Part shown: positions 47,796 through 60,246 of the stretch, piece after piece
Numbering within the stretch: position 1 is the stretch's first letter
Layout of the letters: every line of letters begins with the position of its first letter
Assembly (NCBI GenBank): GCA_001584585.1
Contig: LSYV01000044.1
Coordinates: forward strand, 697,715 to 761,714
DNA from: Gonium pectorale
Taxonomy: Eukaryota > Chlorophyta > Chlorophyceae > Chlamydomonadales > Volvocaceae
Length of the DNA: 64,000 bases
Reading direction: 5' to 3'
Program-made: the position numbers and the translations under genes
The notes under the pieces: generated by a model
Database searches by the model: none
What the model was told of the DNA's origin: nothing
Seen by the model: the letters and a program-made list of their open reading frames with translations, nothing else

Positions 47796-50700
47796 ATGTC
47801 GCTGCCGTCTGATGGCCCCAAGCCCGGCTCTCACGGGGATGCGGCGGAGAGCCTTGCGTTCTTGCTCTCAGGGACTAGCTTGGGCGGGCCCTCAGAGCCC
47901 ACTCCCGCCTGGCTCACGCAGACGGATATCCTGACCACGGACAACATCGATTTTGACGGTGCCTTTACGAGCAATGGCGGGAAAATAAACAGCACCGCGC
48001 AAGACGAGTTTTTGGACTCAGCGAAGGACCTTGAAAGCGTCTACTCCTCACATCTTTCATCGTGTCAGGACATTCTGTCCAGCCTCAACAGCGCAGCCGC
48101 GGACCAGGCGGTGCTGCTCAACACCGACCCCAACATCGCTTTGGGTGGCCGAGATGGTCCGCTGGAGCCCGTCTCGCGGAGCCTGTCCGCGAGCCTGGCT
48201 CAGGAGCCGCTTGGCGAGTCCGCGGCTGGCCCCAGCACCTCATACCGCGGCGTGCCGCAGCTTAAGGACGGCACCAGTCCCCGCAAGCACCCGCAGCGCG
48301 GCCAGGGATACCGTAGATTGTGGCAACAAGTGACAAAAGTATCGAAGGGGCAGAAGCTGCAGGACAACCTTGGGCTGGCGTTCTCGGACATGACGGTCGA
48401 GGACCTGCTCAAGATAGTCCTGAAGCTCGCACCGCAGGTGCGGTAGCGCCGCCTGCTGTATCGCGAAGCCCCAGGCCACAATATTTTTGCCTGGTGTGTT
48501 GTAGGAGTCTGCCGTCGAGGCCATTAAGCAGGGGTTATACTACCTCGACAGCTCTGCGATGGCCGCGCTGCTCAAGGAGCTGGCTAAGCAGGGGTATCTG
48601 AAGCGCGCAGTGGAAATCTTCGATTGGCTGCGAGGCCTGGAGCACAGCCACGAGCTCTCCAGCCTGTGTGACCTGTGAGTTTGGAGGGCCGTGTGACGGC
48701 TCCCTGAGCAGCATGGGTGCACCGGCTCCCGCCCTCGCCGCCAGACCCGCCCTTGACTGTAACGGCCATCCTGAATGGCCCTCATGCGGGCATGCTGCAT
48801 GGCAGGGGTCACGTCGTGGTTTGTTGCACACCCCTGCATGCTCTGGCGGGCGCAGGACTTACTTGTGGGATGTACTTTGTTGATCGCTACCCACATGCTT
48901 GCACGCATCCATCCATTAATACCCCCAACAGGTACACTTACACGACGATGATCAGCCAGTGCGGGTCGCACCAGCAGCTGCGGCGCGCGCTGGAGCTGGT
49001 GGCGGAGATGCGCAGCCGCGGCATCGATTGCAACGTGCACACATACAGCGCGCTGATGAACGTATGTATCAAGGTATGTGACGTACACCATCGAGGGCCC
49101 GCCGCTGTCAGGACGGTGTCTGAAGTGGTGGCAGCTGTTGGGCGGAGCGGAAGACTGAACTGGTCGATGGGATGTGTGCGTTCGGTTTGCCGGCGTTCCC
49201 ACGCGCCGGCTCAAAAGTGGTTTTGGGAGTCTTTATGGCGTGAGGCCCGGCATTCGAGTGTCACCGCCCAGCGAATCGAGCACAGCGCAAGGAGCGCGCT
49301 GGCAGATGTAGGAATCAGGCTACACGACAGAGAGTTGGAAAGGGGTCCATGACTTCGCCGCCTGGCCGTGGCGTTTAGGAACGCCTGGACAGTATTTGGC
49401 CTGACTCCACAGGCATGTGGTCCCCACGGGCCCCGTTGATTCCGGCCCCTCACGCCCTTCAAACTCTGGAAGCGTGCATACAATATGTAGGCACGAGGCA
49501 CATACAGGGCCCCATCGTAAGTCTCCATTCGGACTTCCAACATCTGTCCCCGGGCCCTGCATGACCGCATCCGCATACCACCCCGCAGGCGAACGAGCTG
49601 GACCTGGCGCAGGACGTGTACAAGCAGATGCTGGAGGAGGGATGCAGCCCCAACCTGGTACGCGAGCGCGCCGGGGCGGTGCCTCTCAGTGCTGCGGGGA
49701 GCTGCTGCGCTTGCTGCAGCATCGGCAGCCCGACAAGCGGTGTTGGCATGGCGCACGCACGCACGTATGGGTCCGGGTACGGGCAGGAACTTGTGGGACG
49801 GACACTTGTGGGGCGGCACGCGACGGAGAGAGGAAACTGGCCGCTCTGGATCGGATCGCTGCGCTGCGTTCCTGCTGGATCCTGCCCCTTCTCTGCGGTT
49901 CCGCCCCATACGTCGTGATTCATGCAGCGTGTCGGTGCCGCCGCGTCCCGTCGCGGTCACGCTGCAGGTGACGTTCAACATCCTGATCGATGTGTATGTC
50001 AAGCGCTGCCAATGGGAAGAGGCCGTCAAGGTGCTGGACACGCTGGAGAAGCAGGTGGGGCTGGCGACTGACATAAGACGGTGGGCTTGTGCACCTGGGG
50101 TTTTCATGTCCGGGGTTGGAGTCAACGGACTTGGCCATGTCCAGGCTTGGAGTTGACGGACCTGGCCAAGGCACCTGGCCCTTTCCGGGCGGGACATCCC
50201 AGGGGCAGGCTGGAATGGCCGGGACGTGAGAGAGGAGAGTCACGGCATCGGTCAGGCGTCATGCTCTGCCCAGCAGGCGACACGGCAGGCACAGCTGGCA
50301 GCCAAGCCCCTCGGTTATCTGGTGGCTTGACTTTGACAGAGCTCTTTCTTGGTTCTTCCCCTTTGCGCCTAGCAGGGCATCCAGGCCGAGGTGCGCACCT
50401 ACAACACGGTCATCAGCGCCTGCAACAAGTCGGGCCAGCCCGAGCAGGCGCTCAAGGTGTACGAGAAGATGCTGGCGGCGGGCGTCAAGCCTTCGGCGAC
50501 CACCTACACGGCGCTGATCAGCGCGTACGGCAAGAAGGGCCAGGTGCGGCTGAAGCGCTGTTTGGCGGGTGGGGCGTGGAAGGCCCGGGGGCTGGAGAGC
50601 ACGGGGCCTGACCATTACCCTCGCGGAAAGCGGCGTTTGCACATGCCAGCGATGGAGCCGAGAAGAAGCCGAGAAGGAGCCGAGATGGAGCCGAGATGGA

Positions 50701-53700
50701 GCCAGACATCAGGCACTACGTTGTAGCTGTCGCTGTCTGCATGCTGCACGCGGGCTCTTGTGATGTGAGGTGGCGCGTGTGCAAGTTGTGCAAATGTGCC
50801 CATGCGGCGCAGTGCGTTGCGACGAGGCGGCTTGGGCTGTCCCCGCGGCCGACCCTGCCGGTCCGTGCCTTTGCATCCCTGCCCCTGCCTTACCGCGCAG
50901 GTGGAGAAGGCGCTGGAGATCTTCCGGGACATGATCCGGCGCGGCTGCGAGCGCAACGTCATCACGTACAGCTCGCTGATCAGCGCCTGCGAGAAGGCAG
51001 GCCGCTGGGAGATGGCGCTGGAGCTGTTCAGCAAGATGCACAAGGAGAACTGCAAACCCAACGTGGTCACCTTCAACTCACTCATTGCAGCCTGCTCGCA
51101 CGGTGCGGCGGGGCGTCAGCTGAAAACAGCAACGGCAGGCGGGAGCAGGCTGGGCTGGACGTATGCATTGGAAACGGGCACCGAGGCCGGCCGAGCATCC
51201 TGCTGCATGGAGAGAGAGCCCAGCTGTGGGAATGCATCGCCGCAAAGTGAACTGAGCGTCCTTCCTCCCCTCATGCGCCGTGTCCTTTGTGTCTCTCCGC
51301 CGCGCAGGTGGGCACTGGGAGAAGGCAAGCGAGCTGTTTGAGCAAATGCAAACGCAGGGCTGCAAGCCCGACAGCATCACCTTTTGCGGCCTCATCACCG
51401 CCTACGAACGCGGGGGGCAGTGGCGCCGCGCGCTCAAGGCCTTTGAGCAGATGCAGGCGCAAGGTTGCCACCCCGACGCGGCCGTGTTCAATAGCCTGAT
51501 GGAGGTGCTGTGGCAGAGCGGCGTGCTAATGGCGCAGGCCAAGGCGCTGCAGCTGTGGACGCTGGCGAACCGGAGCGGGCACTTCCGGTGGGGCGGTTGG
51601 CGAGGGTGCGGAGGGTGGGGCGGACGTGGCGGGCAGGTGGAAGCACGCACACGGCACGCACGCACACAGAGGGACTGAAAACCGGAAGTAGCCTGTAGAG
51701 AGAACAATGTAAGGCGTAGAGAGCGGGCAGCTTCAGACGCCAGCCAGCTGGAGCGGCCACTGCTGATATGAGGCTCTGGCGCTGTACGGCTGGCGGCTGA
51801 GACTGGGGACTGAAGACTGCCGCGGATCTGTGATGCTGGGCCTGTGGAGCTGGGGAAAGCCCTGGGCGTTGCATACCACCGCTTAATGGTCGCGAGAGTG
51901 CGGAGTACGGCAATCCATCAGTGCTGCGATTGTGGCATGTCCTGGAGACCCAGGAGCTTCGGCACAAAGCATGCCTCCGTCGCTGGCCCCGTACAGAATC
52001 TACACGAACAGCAAGCAGGACAGCGCCGTGCTGCAGTACAGCACTGTCGCCTTCACCAGCGGCGCGGCCGTGGTGACGGTGGTCCGCTGGGTGTCGGAGC
52101 TCAAGTGAGTGAGGGGTGTGGCGGGCTGGGCGATTTGCGGCCGTCCGCCGGTCACCACTGGAATATGCTGCTGAACGCCGCTGCGTCCTCGTTCAGACCT
52201 GCATTCTCACTCCCCCATGTTCCGTACGTGGCCCTACGTGGGCCCGTATTTCCCTACGTACCCCCCCCCCGTTGCAACGCCAAGCTGGCCGCTTCGCTGC
52301 TCTTGTTTCCCCGCCTCCCCCTTCCCGGGCTCCTCCATGTCATCACCGCTTCCGGGGAAGCTCACCCACACTCCGCCCAACGCATCGCGCAATCCCCTCC
52401 ACGCCCTCACGCGTCTCCCCACGCGTCTCCCCAGGAACAAGCTGGTCAAGGACGGCCCCGGCTTCTTCCGCGACAAGGTTATCTTCACGCTCCACAAGTC
52501 AAAGCAGAACCGCAGCGAGCAGCCTTCGGCGCGCATCTTCGAGGCGGTGTCCCTGCTACTGGCCGGCAATGCCTCGCCCTTCCTGATGCACCTGTTCGAC
52601 CAGACCATCACGCTGGAGGCGGCCTCCCCGCCGCTCATCGCCTGGCTGCGCTCCGCCGCCTTCAATGACTTTGTGCACATCCAGCAGAGCCAGCAGCTGA
52701 AGCGCATCAGCATGGACTTGTTGCTGAGCGAGGACGTGGCGATCGCGGCGCGGTGCATCGAGGCGTTCAACGCAGTCAAGAGGTGCGCCGCAGCGGTCGG
52801 GGGGCTGCGGGACGGGGCCGCGGAACACGGGCATTGCCACGTGACCTTACCTGCCTTGCAGCGGGCCTGGACCCGGGAGCTTTCGGGCAGGACATACATC
52901 CCGGATTGCAGTAGAGGCAACGCATGCTCCTCCGCACTTCTCCTTCCGCACCCTGTCCAGCCGCCCGCCCGCCTGCCTTGGTTGGATTACGAGAAAAAGA
53001 TGGAGCTCCGCATCCCGGTGCCCTGCTCCTCCATACCCCGCCTGTGCAGGTATGAGCAGCTGTTCAGCATCAACCCCGCGCTCTGCAACCAGGCGCTCCT
53101 GGCGCAGCGGCCGCAGATCGTGCACCTGGCACTCAAGTACGGTGCGGCCTTCCAGCTCAAGGACGACACCATCTACGACGCGCTGCAGCTGTTTGACCGC
53201 CTCTCGTGCTGCGGCGCACCGCTCAACGTGGCCGCCTGGCCGCTCATGCTGTGCAGCTGCCTGCTGCTGGCGGCGCGCCAGGTGGAGTCCCCGCCCATGT
53301 GGCCCCAGCTTGAGCAGGTGGGTGCGGATTCACCCCTCGCCTGGGCGCCACCCGGGTGAAGGGGGACTGGCCGACCGAGCGCTCAGGCGCCCGTTTTTGT
53401 TCATCTGGTGTGCGATGCGGAGGGCTACGTACTCCTTCCGTCCCGGGAAGTGCTCCTCCATGTGGCCGAAATAGGAACAGAGGACGAACGAAAAATGATA
53501 TGAACAGAGAGGCGGAGGACGAGCGCGCATGCTCGTGGCCCGGAAGCTAGAACCGGCTCGTGCGCACGCCCCGCTCTTACCTCGTGCATGTTTTTGCGAA
53601 TGCGGCAGGTCACGCTGCTCACCGGCTTTGGCGCCGACGTGCTGGTGACCATGGAGCGCAACGTCTTGATGTGGCTGGCCAACGACATCTCCACCATCTC

Positions 53701-53995
53701 GCCCATGCGCGTGATCCAGCTCTACCTGGAGCGGCTGGGCCACTACCTGCCCGACTTCAAGGTAATCGACCGGGTCACCAAGGACCTGCAGACGCTGGTG
53801 CTCAAGGTGGCGTGCAGTCCCGTGGTGGGGCTGCGCCCCTCCCTGGTGGGCGCTGCGGCGCTGCTGGTGGTGCGCCGCGCGCGCGGCATGGTGCCGTCGT
53901 GGCCCACGGTGCTGCAGACCATGACGGACTACTCGCCCAGCGATGGCGAGCTGGCGGCGTGCGTGATGCACATGGAGGCCCTCATGCAGCAGTGA
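47796..53995 (+). CDS. PPR-SmR-cyclin fusion protein
   Basis: Twelve exons in phase, 956 aa: 47796-48437, 48505-48674, 48932-49073, 49589-49657, 49968-50054, 50376-50543, 50901-51102, 51308-51587, 51997-52104, 52435-52782, 53050-53317, 53609-53995. Residues 1-210 are acidic and Ser-rich. Eight tandem P-type PPR motifs of exactly 35 residues follow (first begins LYTYTTMISQ, last SITFCGLITA), with a partial ninth; these bind single-stranded RNA one base per repeat. Next is a region shaped like an SmR domain (SGAAVVTVVRWVSELK, then VIFTLHKSKQNRSEQ). The C-terminus is a cyclin fold: DDTIYDALQLFDRLS, LMLCSCLLLAARQVE, TMERNVLMWLANDIS, then a second box ending MHMEALMQQ. PPR-SmR-cyclin proteins (PPR3, PPR4, PPR6) are known in green algae and presumed to act on organelle RNA, but this N-terminus does not look like a transit peptide. 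An in-frame TGA upstream fixes the start unless a 5' exon exists. Confidence 0.9.
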
Positions 53996-56335
53996 GGCGG
54001 GATGCGGCCGGGTGAGGCGCTGGCGGAGGCCGTGGCGGTGGCGGGCGGCTCCGCTTCGTGGCGGCCTGTGAGGCGAGACGCGTCCGAGCCCGCCCGGCGT
54101 CAGAATTGGCGCCAACGGGCTGGCAGCGGGCCACTCCGCGCCATGGCAGTGCTGGCAGCTCGGAAGGTCGCCATCGGTGGCCGGCGACGGCATTGCCGCG
54201 GGCTGCGATGATGGGGCGTGGAAGGCTGGCAGCAGCGATGTGGAAGGCTGCTTAGAACGCAAGTGGCGCAAGGGGCTTGTGGTGGCGGTTGTGGTGGTGG
54301 TGGTGATGGTGGTGGTAGCCATCCAGGGCTACAAGCGCTGGCGGTAGGGCGATGCCCCCGGGCGTCCCTCGCAAGACTGGCGAATAACGACCGACGCCGC
54401 GCGCCCGTGAGACCCGCAAGCAGGTGCGGTTGCTGCTATTGTGGGTGGCTACCACCCCTGGCTAGCTGATAGGTTGCCACCATCTAGCAGGGACCGGTAC
54501 CCTTGCTGCGTCGTTCCAGGAAGCATCGGCTGCGTGACGCGCAAATGGTCATAGCAGCTCCTCCGCGCCCCGCCTACAGGTTTCAGGGATAAGTTGCGTT
54601 GGGTACTGTTGGGAAATGAAGTTGGTATGGAATTGATGACGCTTGCAGCAAAACCTTCGACAAGCGGCCGACCACAAACTGCGGCGCTGGTCTGAGATGA
54701 ATGATGTTCCTGTGCGCGAATAAAAGAGGCGCGTTGCCCCTTGTGCGGACTATCTCCCCTGCGCGGGCACGGCTTCGTGGTTACGCGTCCCAAGTCGACC
54801 CGGATTGGGTCGCGCTGAGCTGGTCCCGCGCCGCAGGGCGCTTTGCTCGTCCTTGGCTCGGTCGGCCCTTCCGGCTGCGGTGAACGCCGCGCTGTGTTGG
54901 CGGCGGTGACTGGAGTCCGTGCACATGGAACCAGGGAACACGCTCATGCCGCCCCTAGTATGTTCAAAGTCTATGGACCTGCCGTTGCTGGGCTTGTGAA
55001 GGTGAGTACTGCGGTGCGGCGGCGCGGGCCACGCCTGGCGGCAGAGGGTTGTCGTCTGGACGTGCCCGTGTTGTAGGGAGTCAGGGTTTTAGTCATGATA
55101 TGGCGAGTGAAGCCAGTGCGAGGGACCTTCAAGTCTGAAAAGCTTCACTCATAAAGGATACATGGAATGCCAATGTCGAAGTGCAGCTCCTGCTTTTGCG
55201 CGCGTCATTGCACGGACACTGGCGGAAAGGCTAAGCTTCTCGGGTGTTTTCTTGTCTTGGCCAACGTGCATCTGTTTTTCCAGAGGTGCAGGTGGCTCTG
55301 CGATGTGTCGGAATGGGATTCGAGGCTACAGGAGAGTTTGACAAGCAGCCTGCTGTTGCGTTTGCTCCTTGTGTGCATAGTGGGTGGGCGGTACGGTGAT
55401 GGCGCAATACGTGTGTGGATGGAATCTTCGGGCAGGGTAAAGCATCGCTGTAGTCCAGGCAGCGGCCGCCAGCGCCGCGTCAGCACCTTCTAAACCTACC
55501 TCATCGGACTTGATGGCTGGGGTCCACACTTGTATGCAGACTGGGAGTTCCGCGCTCACCTTTCGCAGCGAGATGAGCTTATGCCGGTGTGTGCATTTCC
55601 AAAACACGGTGGGGATTTGTGTCTGTCAGTGTAGAGAGGAGGCGGTCGTCTTGAGCCACGCTAACGGCGGCTTGGCGTTGTTTGGTGTCCCTTCCCCAGC
55701 GTCTGCGCTACTGAAGTGGTGATCATGGCGAGATCTTATTGGGAATGGTGGCGGGGCTCTCTCGCCACCTCCTCATGGCAAAGTCGTGGCATGTGAACAT
55801 GACTCGAGCTCTTGCTGTTCGGTGGCACGTGGGGAGGCTGTGGGTGTGTGTTCCAGCCGCTTCTGGTCTCTGCATCCCCTGAATGCGCAGTTCCGGGCGC
55901 GCGTCTGGTTATTCAGACGCTGCGTATGTGTGTGTGTGTTTCTGTGTGCGTGGGCCTCCTGTGGCAAATAAGCGCACTGTCGCAGTGCCAGCTTGTCCGC
56001 GCCTTTGGGTGCCGGCTGCGCGGCGCTTCGGGACGAAACGGCAAGAACTCATCTTCTCGGCCTGCGGACGTCAGTATGACCAGGTCCCTTCATTTGAATC
56101 CCGACTAACGCAACGAGGAACATGTATTCAGCAGGCTGGCTCGACGGGCGCCTGTTATGCATCTGCGCGACTCAAGGCGTTGCCTCGTGCGTGGTTGGCG
56201 GGGGTGCGGATGTGTATTGCGACGCTGGTGAATTGAGGTTGGAAGGTTCCTGGCAACCCCATTGCCCTTCGTGCCGGACGCCCAACGTGTATCCCTCGCA
56301 GGTTGCGTGCACCCCTCTGACGTGTAACTACCTTA

Positions 56336-56491
56336 GTGTGGTCATGCGTCCCTGCGACGCCATCCCTTTCCATGTGCATCGGCGCGTAGTTTTGTGGGAG
56401 GGACTGCTTCTGCGTGTGGTCATGCGTCCCTGCGACGCCATCCCTTTCCATGTGCATCGGCGCGTAGCTTTGTGGGAGGGACTGCTTCTGC
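56336..56491 (+). repeat. 78-bp tandem duplication, two copies
   Basis: The sequence beginning GTGTGGTCATGCGTCCCTGC at 56336 recurs at 56414 with about one visible difference (TAGTTTTG versus TAGCTTTG). The high identity implies a recent duplication. The period is a multiple of three, but there is no supported gene here. Confidence 0.9.
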
Positions 56492-57491
56492 GTGGACCGC
56501 TCCCAGCAACGACGACGGGGCTGACTGCCACTTCGACGTCCCTACTTTCAGGTCTGCTTCTGGACATTCGGCGTTCCGGGTGGGCACGGGTCAGACGCAC
56601 GCACGCGGGTCTGGTAACCGCTGCTGGTCGCCGATGGCAATGCCAAGGAGCTGACCCGCAACAGTCCCACTCAGGTGACCACGTAGTCACAACAACGCGC
56701 TGGTAAGCTGTTCCGTCCAGGACCGGGGGGCGGGCGTCTGCTCGTACCGCCCGCCTCCCCTGGCCTGCCCTAATGAAAACGTCGCGCTTTCTGGTGTGCA
56801 TTAGTGTATTTCCGTAGAGGTGTTACTCCCCCGAACTGCAGTTCACAACTAATCTTCTGCAGGCTTAACTGTGGGTCTTACACATGAAGTTGGGCGTCCG
56901 CATTGGACATGGCGCCAGGTCACGTTCCGCACGATCATGACATGTTCAGCCGCGCCCTCCACCGTTGTGTGTCGGTTCGGCATGGGTCGTGACTTGAACT
57001 GCAGAGGGTGCAGAGAGCGCCATCGCAGCATGCGCTGCGCACCCCCGGTGCCGTGTCACCGCACAATCTATCACATCTCGCAGAAGGCACGACTGAGGAC
57101 GCCCTATCCAGTTCAGGCTCGATTCAAAGTGCCGCGCGCACTACTGACGGCTGACACGAACAAATACGCAGCGGGAAAGGCGCTGCTCTTCCGCAAGAGC
57201 CCGACAGCGCATTCCACACAAAGCACAGAATTGGGGAGGCGCCTCGTGGCAAGGCGCGCCTAAGGACGCCGCATCCAGTCGTTTGAACTGGGAAGCCCAG
57301 CCTCATTGCATCGTTTCATACTCCCCAGGTCCGGACCAAGTGCCAGGAGCCGCAGCCTCTCACTCGCAGGTCGCAGCTTCTTGAGGCTGTAGCTCTTGAG
57401 ATGTTGCGCCCAAAACGACCCCGTATCGTCAGTTCAAAGGACGCACGGAGGGGCGGTGCACGAAAAAGGAAGCCATGCTACGCCATTTGAT

Positions 57492-57553
57492 CTTGCCGTA
57501 CAAGTACAGCGCGGCCTTGACGGAGCGAAAACCCTTGCCGTACAAGTACAGCG
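57492..57553 (+). repeat. Direct repeat of a 20-mer
   Basis: CTTGCCGTACAAGTACAGCG occurs at 57492-57511 and 57534-57553, start to start 42 bp. It lies in non-coding sequence 3' of ATP11. Confidence 0.85.
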
Positions 57554-57782
57554 GCGGCGCCATCAGAACCTATTGTAGACGGCCTCATGCAGCGGCAGCA
57601 GAGCCGGCCCTGCGTCAACATTCAGATCCACGGTACCAAAACTCACGCGGACACGGCAGCCGCAGCCGGCGGCTGGGAGTGTTTGTCGAAAGCTGACAAG
57701 TTGGAACTAGGAAAGTAGGAATACATGAGTAGTTGCAGCCAGAGCAGCAGTATCTTTGTCCGAAGCCACGGCTGATTTGTTC

Positions 57783-59709
57783 TCATGCTGCCAGGTTCAG
57801 CTTCCGCAACAGCACTCCGAAGTCAAACGCGGCTGGTTTGTGGTTGAAGGTGTGCACATGGCTGTAGTCTTCATCCGACGTGTAGAAGGCGCGGACGAGC
57901 TCCATTGTGGTGCGGGCCTGGGCCGGGTTGGGTCGACGACAAACGGTAGACGGTGAGTGCGTACGGCGGCTATTGGGCAGCAGTTCACTAGGCTCCTTGC
58001 CCCCAGGTCTCCCCTACACGCAACCCTCTCCACAAGAAAAAGCCAGGCACGTGGCAGAGCCCCTGTTTCAGTCGAATGGGCGGGTGGCACTACCCGTGTA
58101 CGATACATTTGTCAAGCATGTGCAAAGCCCAGGGATCAAGCCGCCGTGAGGCCCCCCAAACTCACACGCACGCGGCGGGGGACGGCGCAGCACGCCGTCG
58201 GCTCTGCCGACCCGTGGGTCAGCGCACGCGTGCGGGAGGCTAAAGCGTATAACCCCGCCCCGCCGCCCGCCATGCGTATGCCCCACCTCCTGGCGGTTCA
58301 TTCCCTTCTCGTGGATGATATCGCCGCGCACCACTGCCAGGCCGTGCGAGTCGAGCAGCTCCGGGTAGTGGGTCAGGGTGAGGTAGGGTGGCGCGCCCTC
58401 GCCGTACCTGGGCATCGGGTCAGCGGTCCGAGTGGAGGGCATGGGCCCCTTGAGCGCGGACGCGGGATGAGGAAAGGACGGCAAATTGGCTGTCCATTCT
58501 TAGCAATTGACCATTCCGTAAACCTCTTAAAAGGAATGCGACTTGCAAGGTTCTGTAAGTCAGAAATTGATAAGGACAAGGGACGAGAGACTTGGGATAG
58601 ACTGGGATGCCAACATGGCTTGGAAACTTCCCGCACCGCTTGAACTCCTCAAGGCCGGTGATCAGTACGTACGGCAGCTGGCACTGTACGAGCAAGGTCT
58701 CATATCCCGATGGCTTGGCCAGGGGCAGCACGAACATGGGGCTGCGGCAGCACGGCATTGTGCGAGGGGGCGCATGGGGACGAAGACTCACGGAGGCGGA
58801 AGTCGAGCGAGCGAATTGACCGTGTGATGCAGGTTCGGGCAGGTGTGTTGACAGGCGCTGTTCACGTGAACCAAGGGAGAGGGGACTGCCAACAGGACCA
58901 GGCCACAAGCAGCAAGAGTATGTCAGGGGAGGATCACCAGCCATGTCGTGCAGCCTCCCAGCCCCAGCTCGCAATCTGGCAAGTGCCCACCACAGGGTGG
59001 GAAGGAGGCACGGCGCCCGGTGTACCGACCCCAAGGTACGGCATAGATAAGGCATGCAACAACCTCCGAATCCCGCGCTGAAACATACACCACGGCGGAA
59101 AGCTCCCATGAGATGGGAAGCTGCACTGTGCCCCTGCGTCGGTGGCGCGTCTAAGGACCGGCGCTGGGCGGGCGGCGCCTGGGGCCCACCTTTCCTTGGC
59201 GCGGCTAACGAACTTGCAGTACTCCTCCGCGGCCAGCACTGAGCCCACTCGGCCCCCCTTCTCGTCGGCATGAAACTGTGGAGGATAGGAGCACAGGAGG
59301 GGAGCAGTAAGCAGTGCTGGATTAGGTTACCACACGCGTCTCACCAGTCTACAAGTCACAAACCCCGGGCGGGCGCACGGAATCCAGGCTTTCTCACGTG
59401 CTTCCCCTGTCTCCTCCCATACCCACCCCAAGCCAGATCTCAGCAACCTCCTCTGGGGTCTTTTTGAGCAGCTCGTCCAGCCGCACCACCTGACCCAACT
59501 GGCTAGGGCTGGGGGCCGACACGCCGCTGATGCCCGCTTCCTGCCGCAGACTGCTCCATTGCTCCTGCACGACAAGTATCAGGACAATGATGTTGTTTGT
59601 GTTCTGCTGGGATTGAGGAGCTAGGAGCTGGACCTTTGGCGCTTACTGATGCAAAACCTCGCCGACACCGCCATGCGCTTCGAGCGAAAAACGAGCGGGC
59701 GCGCTGCAT
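57783..59709 (-). CDS. ATP11: Mitochondrial F1-ATPase assembly factor 1 (ATP11/ATPAF1)
   Basis: ATP11 is a matrix chaperone that holds the F1 beta subunit before alpha-beta hexamer assembly. Six exons in phase: 59709-59647, 59564-59427, 59275-59190, 58741-58637, 58407-58287, 57917-57783 (TGA), 215 aa. Exon 1 encodes MQRARSFFARSAWRCRRGFA, a textbook Arg-rich, acid-free mitochondrial presequence. The ATP11 domain follows: LDELLKKTPEEVAEIWL, then FHADEKGGRVGSVL, FVLPLAKPSGYETLLVQCQ, LTLTHYPELLDSHG and VHTFNHKPAAFDFGVLLRKL, in the family's order and spacing (compare human TPEEIAEIWL and LYHYPEL). At 215 residues it is shorter than yeast and human versions (about 320), mostly by a short N-terminus; the core looks complete. 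Upstream in-frame codons before the ATG lack another ATG. Confidence 0.92.
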
Positions 59710-60246
59710 TGCTGTTTGTAATGCGATATTGGATAATTGAGCGTATTGTCTACCACTGATCAACGTCAGTCGCAACACTCGACATCCGCGAGTGCCGACT
59801 TGCCGCTGCCACAGCAATAGAGATAATCTGCCCAAATACAAATTTCTATGTGGGCAGCTTCAATCGCTCTTCCTTTCGTGCGAGTGCCGAGAATGCCGGC
59901 TCCCGATTTAAAGCGATATCAGATAATGATCCTTTTGCAACGAACGCTCCGTCTAGTCAACACGCCGTTGCGATGGATCAATGTCGGAGCCCGCCGTACA
60001 GGTACGGACACACACCGCAGACGTCTTTGGTTTCATTTGGGCACCGGCCAAATCTGTTTCAGCCCGGGGAACAACTCATTTCCCCCGTGACCGCGTTCCC
60101 ACCCTCGGCCCCCTACAACTTGCCTGCCCGCCCTGCCCTCGAGCCTATCGTCCCCACCAGTGCGATGCCGCCCCGCCGCTCGGACGCGAACCCAATCACA
60201 CGGGCCGTCACACACCCCTTCTGCCCCTGCCCCAGTTTCCATTCCG

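Larger units (their letters stand above)
53996..57782. other. Intergenic stretch of 3.8 kb between convergent genes
   Basis: Bounded by the 3' ends of the PPR-cyclin gene (+) and ATP11 (-). TTACA at 56879-56883 (TGTAA on the minus strand) is a candidate ATP11 poly(A) signal. It contains a 78-bp tandem duplication at 56336-56491 and two exact copies of a 20-mer at 57492 and 57534. Open frames here have no recognisable family, and codon usage is unlike the neighbouring genes. Confidence 0.6.
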
